From: Lientehia hominis
Lineage (GTDB): Bacteria > Bacillota > Clostridia > Lachnospirales > Lachnospiraceae
Length of the DNA: 64,000 nt
Assembly: GCF_021044755.1 (NCBI RefSeq)
Contig: NZ_JAJNOR010000001.1
Coordinates: 248,001-312,000 of the forward strand
Direction: 5' to 3'
Shown here piece after piece: positions 17,344 to 25,058 of this stretch (the first letter of the stretch is position 1; every line of letters starts with the position of its first letter). The position numbers and the translations under genes are program-made. The notes under the pieces were generated by a model that saw nothing but the letters and a program-made list of their open reading frames with translations, made no database searches and was not told the origin of the DNA.

Positions 17344-18033
17344 CTACTTCTGGCCATAGGTCGCATTAGGACCGTGTTTTCGGAAATAATGCTTATCCTG
17401 AATATAAGAAAGAGCCGGCTCCGCTTTTGGATTCAGCATCTCCGTTCGAGTGGCCATTTTAGCCACTTCTTCCAGTACGACCGCATTGTGAACAGCCTCT
17501 GCCGCATTCTTTCCCCAAGTAAACGGACCGTGGCTGGTGCACAGCACCCCAGGCGTGGACAAGGGATCTTTTCCTTCAAAGGCCTCAATGATAACTTTTC
17601 CCGTATTTTTTTCATAAGCACTTTCGACTTCTTTTTTCGTAAGTACACGCGCACAGGGAATCTCTCCGTAAAAATAATCCGCATGAGTCGTTCCATAACA
17701 GGGGATTCCCCTGCCGGCCTGTGCCCAGGAAGTGGCCCAGGAAGAATGTGTGTGCACGATACCGCCTATTCCCGGAAATGCCTTATAAAGCTCCACATGA
17801 GTCGGTGTATCGGAAGATGGGCGGAGCGTGCCTTCTACTATCTTTCCGTCCAAATCCACAACAACCATATCCTCCGGCTTCATCGTAGCATAGTCAACGC
17901 CACTGGGTTTGATCACCACCAGGCCGCTCTTTCTGTCAACGGCGCTGACATTTCCCCATGTGTAAACTACCAGACCGTGCTGGGGAAGCTCCATGTTCGC
18001 CCGGTATACTTCCTCTTTTAATCTCTCTAACAT
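17344..18033 (-). CDS. araD: L-ribulose-5-phosphate 4-epimerase
   Basis: AraD interconverts L-ribulose 5-phosphate and D-xylulose 5-phosphate in pentose use. The class II aldolase fold is clear: MLERLKEEVYRANMELPQ, TWGNVSAVDRKSGL, VIKPSGVDY, PSSDTPTHVELY, GIVHTHSSWATSWAQ (metal histidines) and HADYFYGEIPC. I start at ATG 18033 with GGAGAGG upstream, giving 229 residues, the family length. No araA or araB is nearby, so it may serve a different pentose or ascorbate route. The Dabb gene lies 69 bp upstream. Confidence 0.93.
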   Translation of the reverse strand: MLERLKEEVYRANMELPQHGLVVYTWGNVSAVDRKSGLVVIKPSGVDYATMKPEDMVVVDLDGKIVEGTLRPSSDTPTHVELYKAFPGIGGIVHTHSSWATSWAQAGRGIPCYGTTHADYFYGEIPCARVLTKKEVESAYEKNTGKVIIEAFEGKDPLSTPGVLCTSHGPFTWGKNAAEAVHNAVVLEEVAKMATRTEMLNPKAEPALSYIQDKHYFRKHGPNATYGQK

Positions 18034-18102
18034 ATTATCCTCTCCTTTTCCGCTGAAAAAGAACCGCCGGTCTTCAACGTCCCGGCGGCCCTTTACCACT
18101 AT

Positions 18103-18411
18103 CTATTCACACTCGTAATCACAGCAGGTCCTGTCGGTCAGGTACGGTTTTACACAAACTCCCACTGCTTCCACATGTCCGGGATGTACCTGATATGCAG
18201 CCAACGCTTCTGCCGATACGAAGGTGCTGTCCAGAACGATATCTGCAGAACTGGTGGGCAGGGGCGGAGCGATCACTTTTACGTCCACTACTCCTTCTGC
18301 CACAGCTTTCACTGCCTGCAGGCGCTCATTGAACTCCGCCGCAACTGCTGCTTTCTGCTCATCGGACACTTCCGGCTTAAACTTCCAGCTCACTAAATGC
18401 TTGACCATCAT
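18103..18411 (-). CDS. Dabb (stress-responsive A/B barrel) domain protein
   Basis: This 102-residue protein begins MMVKHLVSWKFKPEVSDEQK, the typical start of Dabb ferredoxin-like dimeric barrels, and keeps ADIVLDSTFVSAEALAAYQVHPGHV with the family's YxxHP. The two ATGs at 18411 and 18408 are both possible. The biochemical role of this family in bacteria is mostly unknown. It lies between nfnB and araD. Confidence 0.85.
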   Translation of the reverse strand: MMVKHLVSWKFKPEVSDEQKAAVAAEFNERLQAVKAVAEGVVDVKVIAPPLPTSSADIVLDSTFVSAEALAAYQVHPGHVEAVGVCVKPYLTDRTCCDYECE

Positions 18412-18429
18412 AAGTCTCCTTCACATACC

Positions 18430-19812
18430 TTATTTAGATAAAAACTCATGGATGCCCTTAGCGCCTGCGCGTCCGGCTTCCATAGCCAGGATGACCGTAG
18501 CCGCACCGGTAACGGCGTCTCCGCCGGCGTATACGCCTTCTTTGCTGGTCTTTCCTGTTTCAGCTTCTGCAACGATACATTTCCTCTTATTCACATCCAG
18601 ACCAGCCGTCGTAGAAGAAATAAGAGGGTTGGGAGAAGTTCCCAGTGACATGATCACTGCATCCGCCTCGATTTCAAACTCGGACCCCTCGATGGCAACA
18701 GGTCTTCTTCTGCCGGAGGCATCAGGTTCGCCAAGTTCCATCCGAATGCAGCGGATACCTCTTACCCAGCCTTTATCATCCGTAAGAATTTCTACAGGAT
18801 TGGTCAGTAGGTCAAAGATAACGCCCTCTTCTTTTGCGTGATGAACTTCTTCTGCTCTGGCAGGAAGCTCCGCTTCACTTCGCCTGTATACGATATGGCT
18901 CTCTGCGCCCAGACGAAGCGCTGTCCTGGCAGCATCCATAGCCACGTTTCCGCCGCCCACGATGACTGCTTTTTTGCTTACAGGCATGGGAGTCGCATAA
19001 TCATCCAGTCTTGCTTTCATCAGATTGCTTCTTGTCAGATATTCATTGGCAGAAAATACGCCGTTGGCATTTTCCCCGGGAATCCCCATAAACATGGGAA
19101 GACCTGCGCCGGAGCCGACAAAAACAGCAGAAAAGCCTTCTTCATCAAACAATTCATCGATGGTCACAGACTTGCCGATGATCACGTCTGTTTCCAATTT
19201 CACACCCAGAGACTTCACGTTCTCCACCTCGGGCTTCACAACCGCATCCTTGGGAAGACGGAATTCCGGAATCCCATATGTAAGCACACCGCCGGGCTCA
19301 TGAAGAGCCTCAAAGATCGTTACATCATATCCCCATTTTGCCAGATCGCCTGCACAGGAAAGACCTGCGGGACCGGAACCGATGACTGCTACCTTCTTAC
19401 CGTTCAGCTTGTCCGCTTTTTTGGGCTTGATTCCATTTTCCTTTGCCCAATCAGCCACAAAACGCTCCAGCTTTCCGATGGAAACAGGATCGCCCTTCCT
19501 TCCGCGTATGCATTTTCCTTCGCACTGGCTCTCCTGAGGGCATACACGCCCGCACACAGCCGGCAGGGAAGAGGAATCCGAAAGGATCTGATAAGCGGCA
19601 GCAAAATCTCCCTCAACGATTTTTCCGATAAATCCGGGAATATCGATGGCTACCGGACATCCCTGTACGCAAAGCGGCTTTTTGCACTGCAGACAGCGCT
19701 TTGCCTCTTCAACTGCTTCCTCCTGGTTATAACCCAGGCACACTTCTTCAAAGTTAGCGGCCCTTACTTTGGGGGCCTGCTCCCTGACGGGTACTCTCTT
19801 TAATCCTTCCAT
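18430..19812 (-). CDS. nfnB: NfnB-like subunit of NADH-dependent reduced ferredoxin:NADP+ oxidoreductase (GltB-type small subunit)
   Basis: The 460-residue flavoprotein resembles the small subunit of glutamate synthase and NfnB/SudA. N-terminal [4Fe-4S] cysteines are in CLQCKKPLCVQGCP and CGRVCPQESQCEGKC. Two Rossmann motifs follow, VIGSGPAGLSCAGDLAKWG and IVGGGNVAMDAARTALRLG, and the C-terminus has GVYAGGDAVTGAATVILAME. Alone it could be read as a glutamate synthase subunit, but the partner gene nfnA joins it by one shared base (TAATG). Together they are best read as the electron-bifurcating transhydrogenase that couples NADH, NADPH and ferredoxin pools in clostridia. Confidence 0.9.
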   Translation of the reverse strand: MEGLKRVPVREQAPKVRAANFEEVCLGYNQEEAVEEAKRCLQCKKPLCVQGCPVAIDIPGFIGKIVEGDFAAAYQILSDSSSLPAVCGRVCPQESQCEGKCIRGRKGDPVSIGKLERFVADWAKENGIKPKKADKLNGKKVAVIGSGPAGLSCAGDLAKWGYDVTIFEALHEPGGVLTYGIPEFRLPKDAVVKPEVENVKSLGVKLETDVIIGKSVTIDELFDEEGFSAVFVGSGAGLPMFMGIPGENANGVFSANEYLTRSNLMKARLDDYATPMPVSKKAVIVGGGNVAMDAARTALRLGAESHIVYRRSEAELPARAEEVHHAKEEGVIFDLLTNPVEILTDDKGWVRGIRCIRMELGEPDASGRRRPVAIEGSEFEIEADAVIMSLGTSPNPLISSTTAGLDVNKRKCIVAEAETGKTSKEGVYAGGDAVTGAATVILAMEAGRAGAKGIHEFLSK

Positions 19813-20699
19813 TACTTGTCACCTCCGCAATGTCCACATCCACCATGATGGGTATCACCCTCCTGGAATTTAAGCAGGGCTCTGCCCTCTTCTGTCTTGT
19901 ACATAGCCTGACGCTTCATGGCCTCGTCAAAATTGATTTTATGGCCGTCAAACTCAGGACCGTCTACACATGCGAACTTCACTTCATCACCCACAGTCAG
20001 ACGACAGGCACCGCACATACCAGTACCGTCTACCATAATGGGGTTCATGCTGACAATGGTAGGAATGCCTAATTTCTTAGTTGTCAAACAACAGAATTTC
20101 ATCATGATCATCGGGCCGATCGCCACACACAGATCATACTGCTTGCCTTCTGCAACCAGATCTTCGATGACCTTTGTCACCATTCCGCTTCTGCCGTAGC
20201 TTCCATCATCGGTAGTAACGTAAAGATTTCCTGCCACCTCTTTCATCATGTCTTCCATGATGATCAGGCTCTTTGTCTTGGCACCGACGATGACATCGGC
20301 ATCAATCCCATGCTCATGAAGCCATTTTACCTGAGGATATACAGGCGCCGTGCCGACACCCCCTGCCACGAACAAAATTTTTTTCTTTTTAACTTCTTCC
20401 AGATCATCTGTAGTGAGCTCGGAAGGGCGGCCCAGCGGACCTACAAAATCCATGAAGCTGTCCCCTGCTTTCAGATCTGCAAACTGATAAGTAGATGCTC
20501 CAATCGGCTGGAATACAATAGTTACGGTCCCCTTTTCCCTGTCATAGTCTGCGATGGTCAGAGGAATCCTCTCCCCTTTTTCGTCCAGCCTGACAATGAT
20601 GAACTGTCCGGGCTGGCAGGCTTTTGCCACACGCTTTGCTTCTACATCCATAAGAACAATGTTCTCTGCAAGATGCTCTGCTCTAAGAATCTTGAACAT
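19812..20699 (-). CDS. nfnA: NfnA-like subunit, ferredoxin-NADP+ reductase type
   Basis: This 295-residue protein is a ferredoxin reductase-like FAD/NAD(H)-binding subunit with a C-terminal [2Fe-2S] site, as in NfnA and PyrK. The FAD domain has QPGQFIIVRLDEKGERIPLT, the NAD domain has ILFVAGGVGTAPVYPQVKWL, and the iron-sulfur cysteines are in DGTGMCGACRLTVGDEVKFAC. The C-terminus adds HHGGCGHCGGDK, a His/Cys-rich tail that could bind a metal. It is the first gene of the nfnAB operon, with a good promoter at 20763-20791. Confidence 0.9.
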   Translation of the reverse strand: MFKILRAEHLAENIVLMDVEAKRVAKACQPGQFIIVRLDEKGERIPLTIADYDREKGTVTIVFQPIGASTYQFADLKAGDSFMDFVGPLGRPSELTTDDLEEVKKKKILFVAGGVGTAPVYPQVKWLHEHGIDADVIVGAKTKSLIIMEDMMKEVAGNLYVTTDDGSYGRSGMVTKVIEDLVAEGKQYDLCVAIGPMIMMKFCCLTTKKLGIPTIVSMNPIMVDGTGMCGACRLTVGDEVKFACVDGPEFDGHKINFDEAMKRQAMYKTEEGRALLKFQEGDTHHGGCGHCGGDK

Positions 20700-20762
20700 T
20701 TTATTTCCTCCTTACCTTTCCTCCCGCACGCCGGCGTATACTGCCGCCATGCTATCGTTATC

Positions 20763-20791
20763 ATTCTAACACTCTCTTTTCACCTTTTCAA
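20763..20791 (-). promoter_or_regulatory. Sigma-A promoter of nfnAB
   Basis: TTGAAA (20786-20791) and TAGAAT (20763-20768), minus strand, are separated by 17 bp; the nfnA ATG is 64 bp downstream. Confidence 0.6.
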
Positions 20792-20927
20792 CCCATAATT
20801 CGTGAAAATTCAGGTCTGAGCCTGAGAAAACCTGGTATATTTTGATCATATCTTAGAATACCTTTCAAACAAATATTTGCGGCTGATCAATACAACAGGT
20901 CAATTTGTATCATATCCATAAATGCAA

Positions 20928-20957
20928 ACCGCCGAATCTCTAAACAGATTCGGCGGT
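20928..20957 (-). terminator. Terminator after the zinc-ribbon cluster
   Basis: ACCGCCGAATCT and AGATTCGGCGGT form a perfect 12-bp stem around a six-base loop, 25 bp past the stop codon of the last cluster gene. The T-rich tail is weak. Confidence 0.75.
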
Positions 20958-20981
20958 ACTTTGTATCTTATTATTTTAAAA

Positions 20982-22154
20982 TCAGAAAAGACTAGAATAG
21001 CCCATGAGCTGACCGAGGATGTTCCGTCCGGCCACATTCAGGAAAATCCACGAAATAATCGCCGCTGCTACTATATTCACAAGGAAGATCACAAACAGCA
21101 TCCATATCCTCTTATTCCTATCATTTGGGCAGAAAGAATCCATCGCAGCCGGGATGAAGAAATAACACAGAAGACTGCCTGCTTCATAAACAATCAGGAA
21201 CAAAATATAAGTAAAACGGCCGCTCAAAGGAAGAATCAAAATGAGCAGTGCTGATAATGCTGTGAACGGCATCTGTGCCAGGGCTTTTGCTGAAGCAACT
21301 CCGAGACCCTGCATATAAGTCATCGGCTTTTTCGCCATGGATTTCACAAACAGCATGGAAAAAGCGGCCCAAACCGCGAAAATCGCCGCGCCTGCAAGAA
21401 GCGCCATAAAGAAAAGCAAAGGAGTATTGACCACCTTGATTCCCATGCCATAACTATATTTGCCCACCATTGAATTAATCTTAAATCCGAAGAAGGCAAA
21501 CATCAAAGCAAATAAAACCGCCTGAATTCCCAAAAGACCGAATATCACATGGCTCTTTCCGGCTGCAGCCAAATTCCCGAGAGTTCCGGCCGGCTTTTTG
21601 AACGCATCCAGGATCGTTCCCCACAGTCCCTTCACATAAACGCCCGCTGCTCCGGACTGCTTTGGCGCCTGAGGTCCTCCATAAGGCTGCCTCTGATTCG
21701 GCTGCTGCGTATATCCCTGATAGTTCCCGTAAGGATAACCCTGATTCGGCTGCTGCGTATATCCCTGCTGATTCCCATAGGGCTGACCCTGACTGGGCTG
21801 CTGCGTATATCCCTGCTGATTCCCATAGGGCTGACCCTGACCGGGCTGCTGCGTATATCCCTGCTGATTTCCATAGGGCTGGCCCTGACCGGGCTGCTGC
21901 GTATATCCCTGCTGATTTCCATAGGGCTGACCCTGACTGGACTGCTGCGTATATCCCTGCTGGTTTCCATAGGGCTGGCCCTGACTGGGCTGCTGTGCAT
22001 TCGTCTGCTGCCCTTCTTTATCCGGCTGTACCGGAGCCTGCTGCTCCTTAGCAGCTACCGGCGGTGTCTGAGGCGCCTGTGTTTTTTGCTGCTGGCACGA
22101 ACAAATCTCTCCTTCATTCAGGGGCCTGCCGCATTGACTACAAAACTTTGCCAT
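20982..22154 (-). CDS. Zinc-ribbon, Gln/Tyr-rich repeat, polytopic membrane protein
   Basis: Function is not known. The product (390 residues from ATG 22154, AAGGAGG upstream) has three parts. An N-terminal zinc ribbon reads MAKFCSQCGRPLNEGEICSC. A low-complexity region follows, in which a 16-residue unit of the type GQPYGNQQGYTQQPGQ occurs six times in tandem (about residues 59-154). The C-terminal half has about five membrane segments and resembles Yip1-like proteins (GLLGIQAVLFALMFAFFGF, FLIVYEAGSLLCYFFIPAAM). Repeat regions of this kind can phase-separate or bind partners, but this is speculation. It is the last gene of the 21-25.8 kb cluster and may have its own promoter. Confidence 0.8.
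   Translation of the reverse strand: MAKFCSQCGRPLNEGEICSCQQQKTQAPQTPPVAAKEQQAPVQPDKEGQQTNAQQPSQGQPYGNQQGYTQQSSQGQPYGNQQGYTQQPGQGQPYGNQQGYTQQPGQGQPYGNQQGYTQQPSQGQPYGNQQGYTQQPNQGYPYGNYQGYTQQPNQRQPYGGPQAPKQSGAAGVYVKGLWGTILDAFKKPAGTLGNLAAAGKSHVIFGLLGIQAVLFALMFAFFGFKINSMVGKYSYGMGIKVVNTPLLFFMALLAGAAIFAVWAAFSMLFVKSMAKKPMTYMQGLGVASAKALAQMPFTALSALLILILPLSGRFTYILFLIVYEAGSLLCYFFIPAAMDSFCPNDRNKRIWMLFVIFLVNIVAAAIISWIFLNVAGRNILGQLMGYSSLF
21693..21980 (-). repeat. Six tandem 48-bp units inside the zinc-ribbon membrane protein gene
   Basis: Six in-frame copies encode GQPYGNQQGYTQQ(P/S)(G/S/N)Q; the four central ones are nearly identical in DNA, and the copy nearest the 3' end differs (GYPYGNYQ). A seventh, partial unit (RQPYGG) follows. 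The length suggests copy-number variation between strains. Confidence 0.9.
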
Positions 22155-22200
22155 ACTTTTTCCTCCTTGATGTCGTTCCTCATTAGAACTAAAGAACTTA

Positions 22201-22229
22201 TTTATATTGATATTTATAAGTAAAGCCAA
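22201..22229 (-). promoter_or_regulatory. Possible internal promoter in the zinc-ribbon cluster
   Basis: TTGGCT (22224-22229) and TATAAA (22201-22206), minus strand, are 17 bp apart, in the 123-bp gap before the last cluster gene. Confidence 0.4.
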
Positions 22230-22277
22230 TATTCCTTGTATTTTTATCCGCTCTCTGTGAAGTCAGACTGCGGTTTG

Positions 22278-22991
22278 TCAATCCAATATGGAACCGACGT
22301 CCTCCGCCGATATCTTCCATACGGGAACAAACAGAAATTTCCTTCCGCTCTTCACCACCGTTATAGTCGCCTCCTGATCCTGGGACATCCCCAGAGCCGA
22401 GACACTCATATTCACTGTCAGATCTTTGCAGATAAGCCCATCCGAATTCCGGTATGGCGTCCCTTCCGCTACCCTGCTCACTTTGACATTGCTGAGCATC
22501 GATATATAGGAAACCAGCTGCCCCATATTTTCCCTTGCTTCGGAGATAAAGGTCTTTCTGTCATATTCCGGTGCGGTACCCCAATAAACACTGTCATAAA
22601 GAGCTCCCCAATCGCTTTTTTTAAGCGCTCCCACAAGCTGTTCCACCGGCGCCATCGGTCTGCTCTCCTTATATGCAACAAATCCAAAGGCCGACGCGGC
22701 AGCCACTGCCAAAATCAGAGCAGCGGCGATGATCAGTCCCTTTTTTCCTTTCTTCTTGTCATTTCCCTGATAGGGCGGCATCCCTGGCTGCACTCCAGGC
22801 CGGACTGGATCCCCATACTCCGAATAAAAAGGTTGTGTTACCTGCTGACCAGCCTGACTCCAAGGCACCTCTCCTGGGGCCTCTTTTACCTCATCCGCCA
22901 ACGGAATCGTCTCCGATTCCATCGGCCTGCCGCAGCTTCTGCAGAACTTTGCCCCATCGCTGTTTTTTGTGCCGCAGTTCGTGCAATACAT
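22278..22991 (-). CDS. Zinc-ribbon membrane-anchored protein of unknown function
   Basis: The 237-residue product starts with a zinc ribbon (MYCTNCGTKNSDGAKFCRSC, two CxxC pairs). A proline-rich cytoplasmic linker, a lysine cluster (KKKGKKG) and one membrane segment (LIIAAALILAVAAASAFGFV, about 85-105) follow. The external domain of about 130 residues contains EQLVGALKKSDWGALYDSV and a C-terminal part that looks like a small beta-rich domain. This layout, a zinc ribbon inside and a domain outside, is shared with the gene at 25059-25808. It is 19 bp from the FHA gene, so they are probably co-transcribed. Confidence 0.75.
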   Translation of the reverse strand: MYCTNCGTKNSDGAKFCRSCGRPMESETIPLADEVKEAPGEVPWSQAGQQVTQPFYSEYGDPVRPGVQPGMPPYQGNDKKKGKKGLIIAAALILAVAAASAFGFVAYKESRPMAPVEQLVGALKKSDWGALYDSVYWGTAPEYDRKTFISEARENMGQLVSYISMLSNVKVSRVAEGTPYRNSDGLICKDLTVNMSVSALGMSQDQEATITVVKSGRKFLFVPVWKISAEDVGSILD

Positions 22992-23010
22992 ACTCTCCTC
23001 CCTTTCTGTC

Positions 23011-23979
23011 CTACCTTATCATAAACTGGAACGGCTCATCTGCCAAGACAAACCCATCTCCGTGGCAAAGCCTGTATTCATCTCCGGGATCCAGCCGCAT
23101 ACCGTTCAAGTATGTGGAGTTAGTAGAATTATGATCCACCAGATAATATTCTCCTTCATCCATCAGGATACTGGCATGGTGACGGCTGACCGCCCGGTTA
23201 TCCGGGATACAAAAGTCCGCATCAGGACTCTTTCCAATGAGAGTCTCATCCAGCACTACCGCCATTTCATCACCGGTCCGGATGCGGATGATATATGCAA
23301 TCTCCCGGGCAGCAAACGCATCCGGGAGCATGATATCCAATCCATCCTCCGACGGTTCTCCTTCATATGAAAATTCAGGCGCGTTTTCTGTCTCCGCCAT
23401 TTCCATTCCAAAAGATACCGGATTCTCTGCCGCCGCAGCCTCCGCTGAATCAGCCGCAATATCCTGCAGAAGTAGGGCATCTGTCATTTCCCTGCACTGA
23501 TCCAGGTTATCCCGTTTCACTCCCTTTACATATTTTAAAAGTGTGATCATATTTTCCTGATTTTTCTCTGGATTCCCTTCCATGACATTCACCAGCTCCG
23601 TCATAAAAAGACGCAGCTTTTCTATCGGACTCCTCGATTCTTTTTGAAGCCCGCAGATCCATTTGACCTCTCCGCTCTCCTCATTGATAAATACATCAGA
23701 AAGCTCCATCAGCAGCTCATTTCTCGGAATCATATATTCATCCAGATTCACCCAAACTCCCAAAAGGCTTTTAAGTATCTGGACCACCGCTTTTTTCGGC
23801 ATTCTGGCAGGAAACATACGAGGCAGCGGAGAATATCCCTCCGTAATATATCTCGCCTCCCCTGCCGCTTCATCAATCTCCAGCTTCAGCACACCTTCTA
23901 TATTATTATAAATAAGCATTTCATAGGTAATCCCATCAAATGCCGCTTCTGTCGGCGCTTGTCTATCGATCCTATCCAT
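23011..23979 (-). CDS. FHA-domain protein with N-terminal DUF6382-like domain
   Basis: FHA domains bind phosphothreonine peptides. The C-terminal 90 residues (about 225-322) carry the fold: LIGKSPDADFCIPDNRAVSR, RHHASILMDEGEYYLVD and NSTNSTYLNGMRL, with the conserved Ser-Arg, His and Asn-Gly residues (GK replaces the usual GR). The N-terminal 170 residues (TYEMLIYNNIEGVLKLEID onwards) resemble a domain found with FHA in clostridial proteins, also seen beside secretion or pilus genes. No Ser/Thr kinase gene is in the window, so the source of phosphothreonine is unknown. It sits between the TadZ-like gene and a zinc-ribbon gene. Confidence 0.85.
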   Translation of the reverse strand: MDRIDRQAPTEAAFDGITYEMLIYNNIEGVLKLEIDEAAGEARYITEGYSPLPRMFPARMPKKAVVQILKSLLGVWVNLDEYMIPRNELLMELSDVFINEESGEVKWICGLQKESRSPIEKLRLFMTELVNVMEGNPEKNQENMITLLKYVKGVKRDNLDQCREMTDALLLQDIAADSAEAAAAENPVSFGMEMAETENAPEFSYEGEPSEDGLDIMLPDAFAAREIAYIIRIRTGDEMAVVLDETLIGKSPDADFCIPDNRAVSRHHASILMDEGEYYLVDHNSTNSTYLNGMRLDPGDEYRLCHGDGFVLADEPFQFMIR

Positions 23980-24003
23980 ATGTAATCTCTGCTCCCTTCT
24001 GTT

Positions 24004-25026
24004 CTACCGCAATATTTCCTGCAGCACCTCCAGCCGGGCCATCTGCTCTGCCATCTGCACCGTTCCGGCCGGCGGAAGGATCTCTATACTCCCAGCAACC
24101 ACAATCTCCGGGTTTTCATAACGTTTCCCGTACTGGGCATGAAATTTGTTATAAAGAAGTGCCGTCTTCTGGCAGATTCCCGGATGCGTGGACAAATCCA
24201 GGCGTTTCATCAGCGTCCAGATTTTATGGAATCTCTGATTGGAAACAAAGGTCCCGTCATTGACCACAACCACCTTATCCGCAGCAATAAGAGCCGCAAA
24301 AAGCCCATGGTTTACGGAAAAGCTGCTGTCTATGATGATATAGCGGAAATCTCCCCGTTCTGTCAGCCTCTTCAAAAATGCTTCCACCCGCTCTTCCCCG
24401 ATATCCATAATGCTCAGGGGGGCATCGGCATTGTCATAAAAATACACTCCACTGGAATCCCGGTTCAGCGCGGCAGACATGGCTGCTTCTAAATCCGCCC
24501 CTGTTTTCATTTCCGTCATAAGAAACTGGAAGTCTTTTGGATTGACCCCTTGGAAAATACTTCCAGTGTCGCCCAGATCGCTCATATTGATGTACAGGAC
24601 CCGCTTTTCCTCGGCGGCAAGACGCATCGCATACGCTGCTGCCGCCGTGGAAGTTCCCACCGCCGCATTCGCACCGATAAAGGCCACCGTCTTCACTGCA
24701 GTATCTTCCTGGTCCAAAACCCTTTCTATGCCATGAAGAAGTTCCCGGCAGCTCTGAAAGCGGAAAATTTCTCCCGGTTCTTCTGAGGCTTCTGCAGTAA
24801 AATATCCCACATGGATATCCCCTATGAACGGCGGATATTCTTCCCTCAGCGCATCAGACGTCAATACGGCATCCACAGATCTGGTGGCGATCAGGCCGTC
24901 CAGTTCACCCCTTTCATAGACTGGACAGAATTCCGCTGTCCGCCCATACCGCTCCCCCATATACTGGCAAAACCGTTCCGTATACACGGCATCTAAATCA
25001 TATACCGCTATCCGTATCTGCTTCAT
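24004..25026 (-). CDS. TadZ/CpaE-like MinD-family protein with a P-loop lacking lysine
   Basis: The protein has an N-terminal receiver-like domain (IRIAVYDLDAVYTERFCQYM, to about residue 110) and a C-terminal MinD/ParA-like domain, the order found in TadZ/CpaE localisation factors of Tad pili. The P-loop reads AFIGANAAVGTSTAAAAYA; the position normally taken by the GK(S/T) lysine is glycine, and no signature lysine is seen. The Walker A' and B region has YIIIDSSFSVN. It may therefore bind nucleotide weakly or not at all, as described for some TadZ proteins. I use ATG 25026 with AGGAAGG upstream. No pilin or TadA gene is present. Confidence 0.75.
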   Translation of the reverse strand: MKQIRIAVYDLDAVYTERFCQYMGERYGRTAEFCPVYERGELDGLIATRSVDAVLTSDALREEYPPFIGDIHVGYFTAEASEEPGEIFRFQSCRELLHGIERVLDQEDTAVKTVAFIGANAAVGTSTAAAAYAMRLAAEEKRVLYINMSDLGDTGSIFQGVNPKDFQFLMTEMKTGADLEAAMSAALNRDSSGVYFYDNADAPLSIMDIGEERVEAFLKRLTERGDFRYIIIDSSFSVNHGLFAALIAADKVVVVNDGTFVSNQRFHKIWTLMKRLDLSTHPGICQKTALLYNKFHAQYGKRYENPEIVVAGSIEILPPAGTVQMAEQMARLEVLQEILR

Positions 25027-25058
25027 TTTCTCAATCGTCCTTCCTGGGATAACTGTAT

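Noticed and set aside
18430..19812. Glutamate synthase small subunit
   Set aside because: The sequence resembles GltD, but the adjacent NfnA-type gene and absence of a large GltB subunit favour NfnB.
21693..21980. Possible CRISPR array
   Set aside because: The units are contiguous, without spacers, in frame and inside a coding region.
21549..22223. A hydrophobic repetitive 224-residue frame on the plus strand
   Set aside because: It is the antisense reading of the 48-bp repeat and zinc ribbon of the real minus-strand gene.
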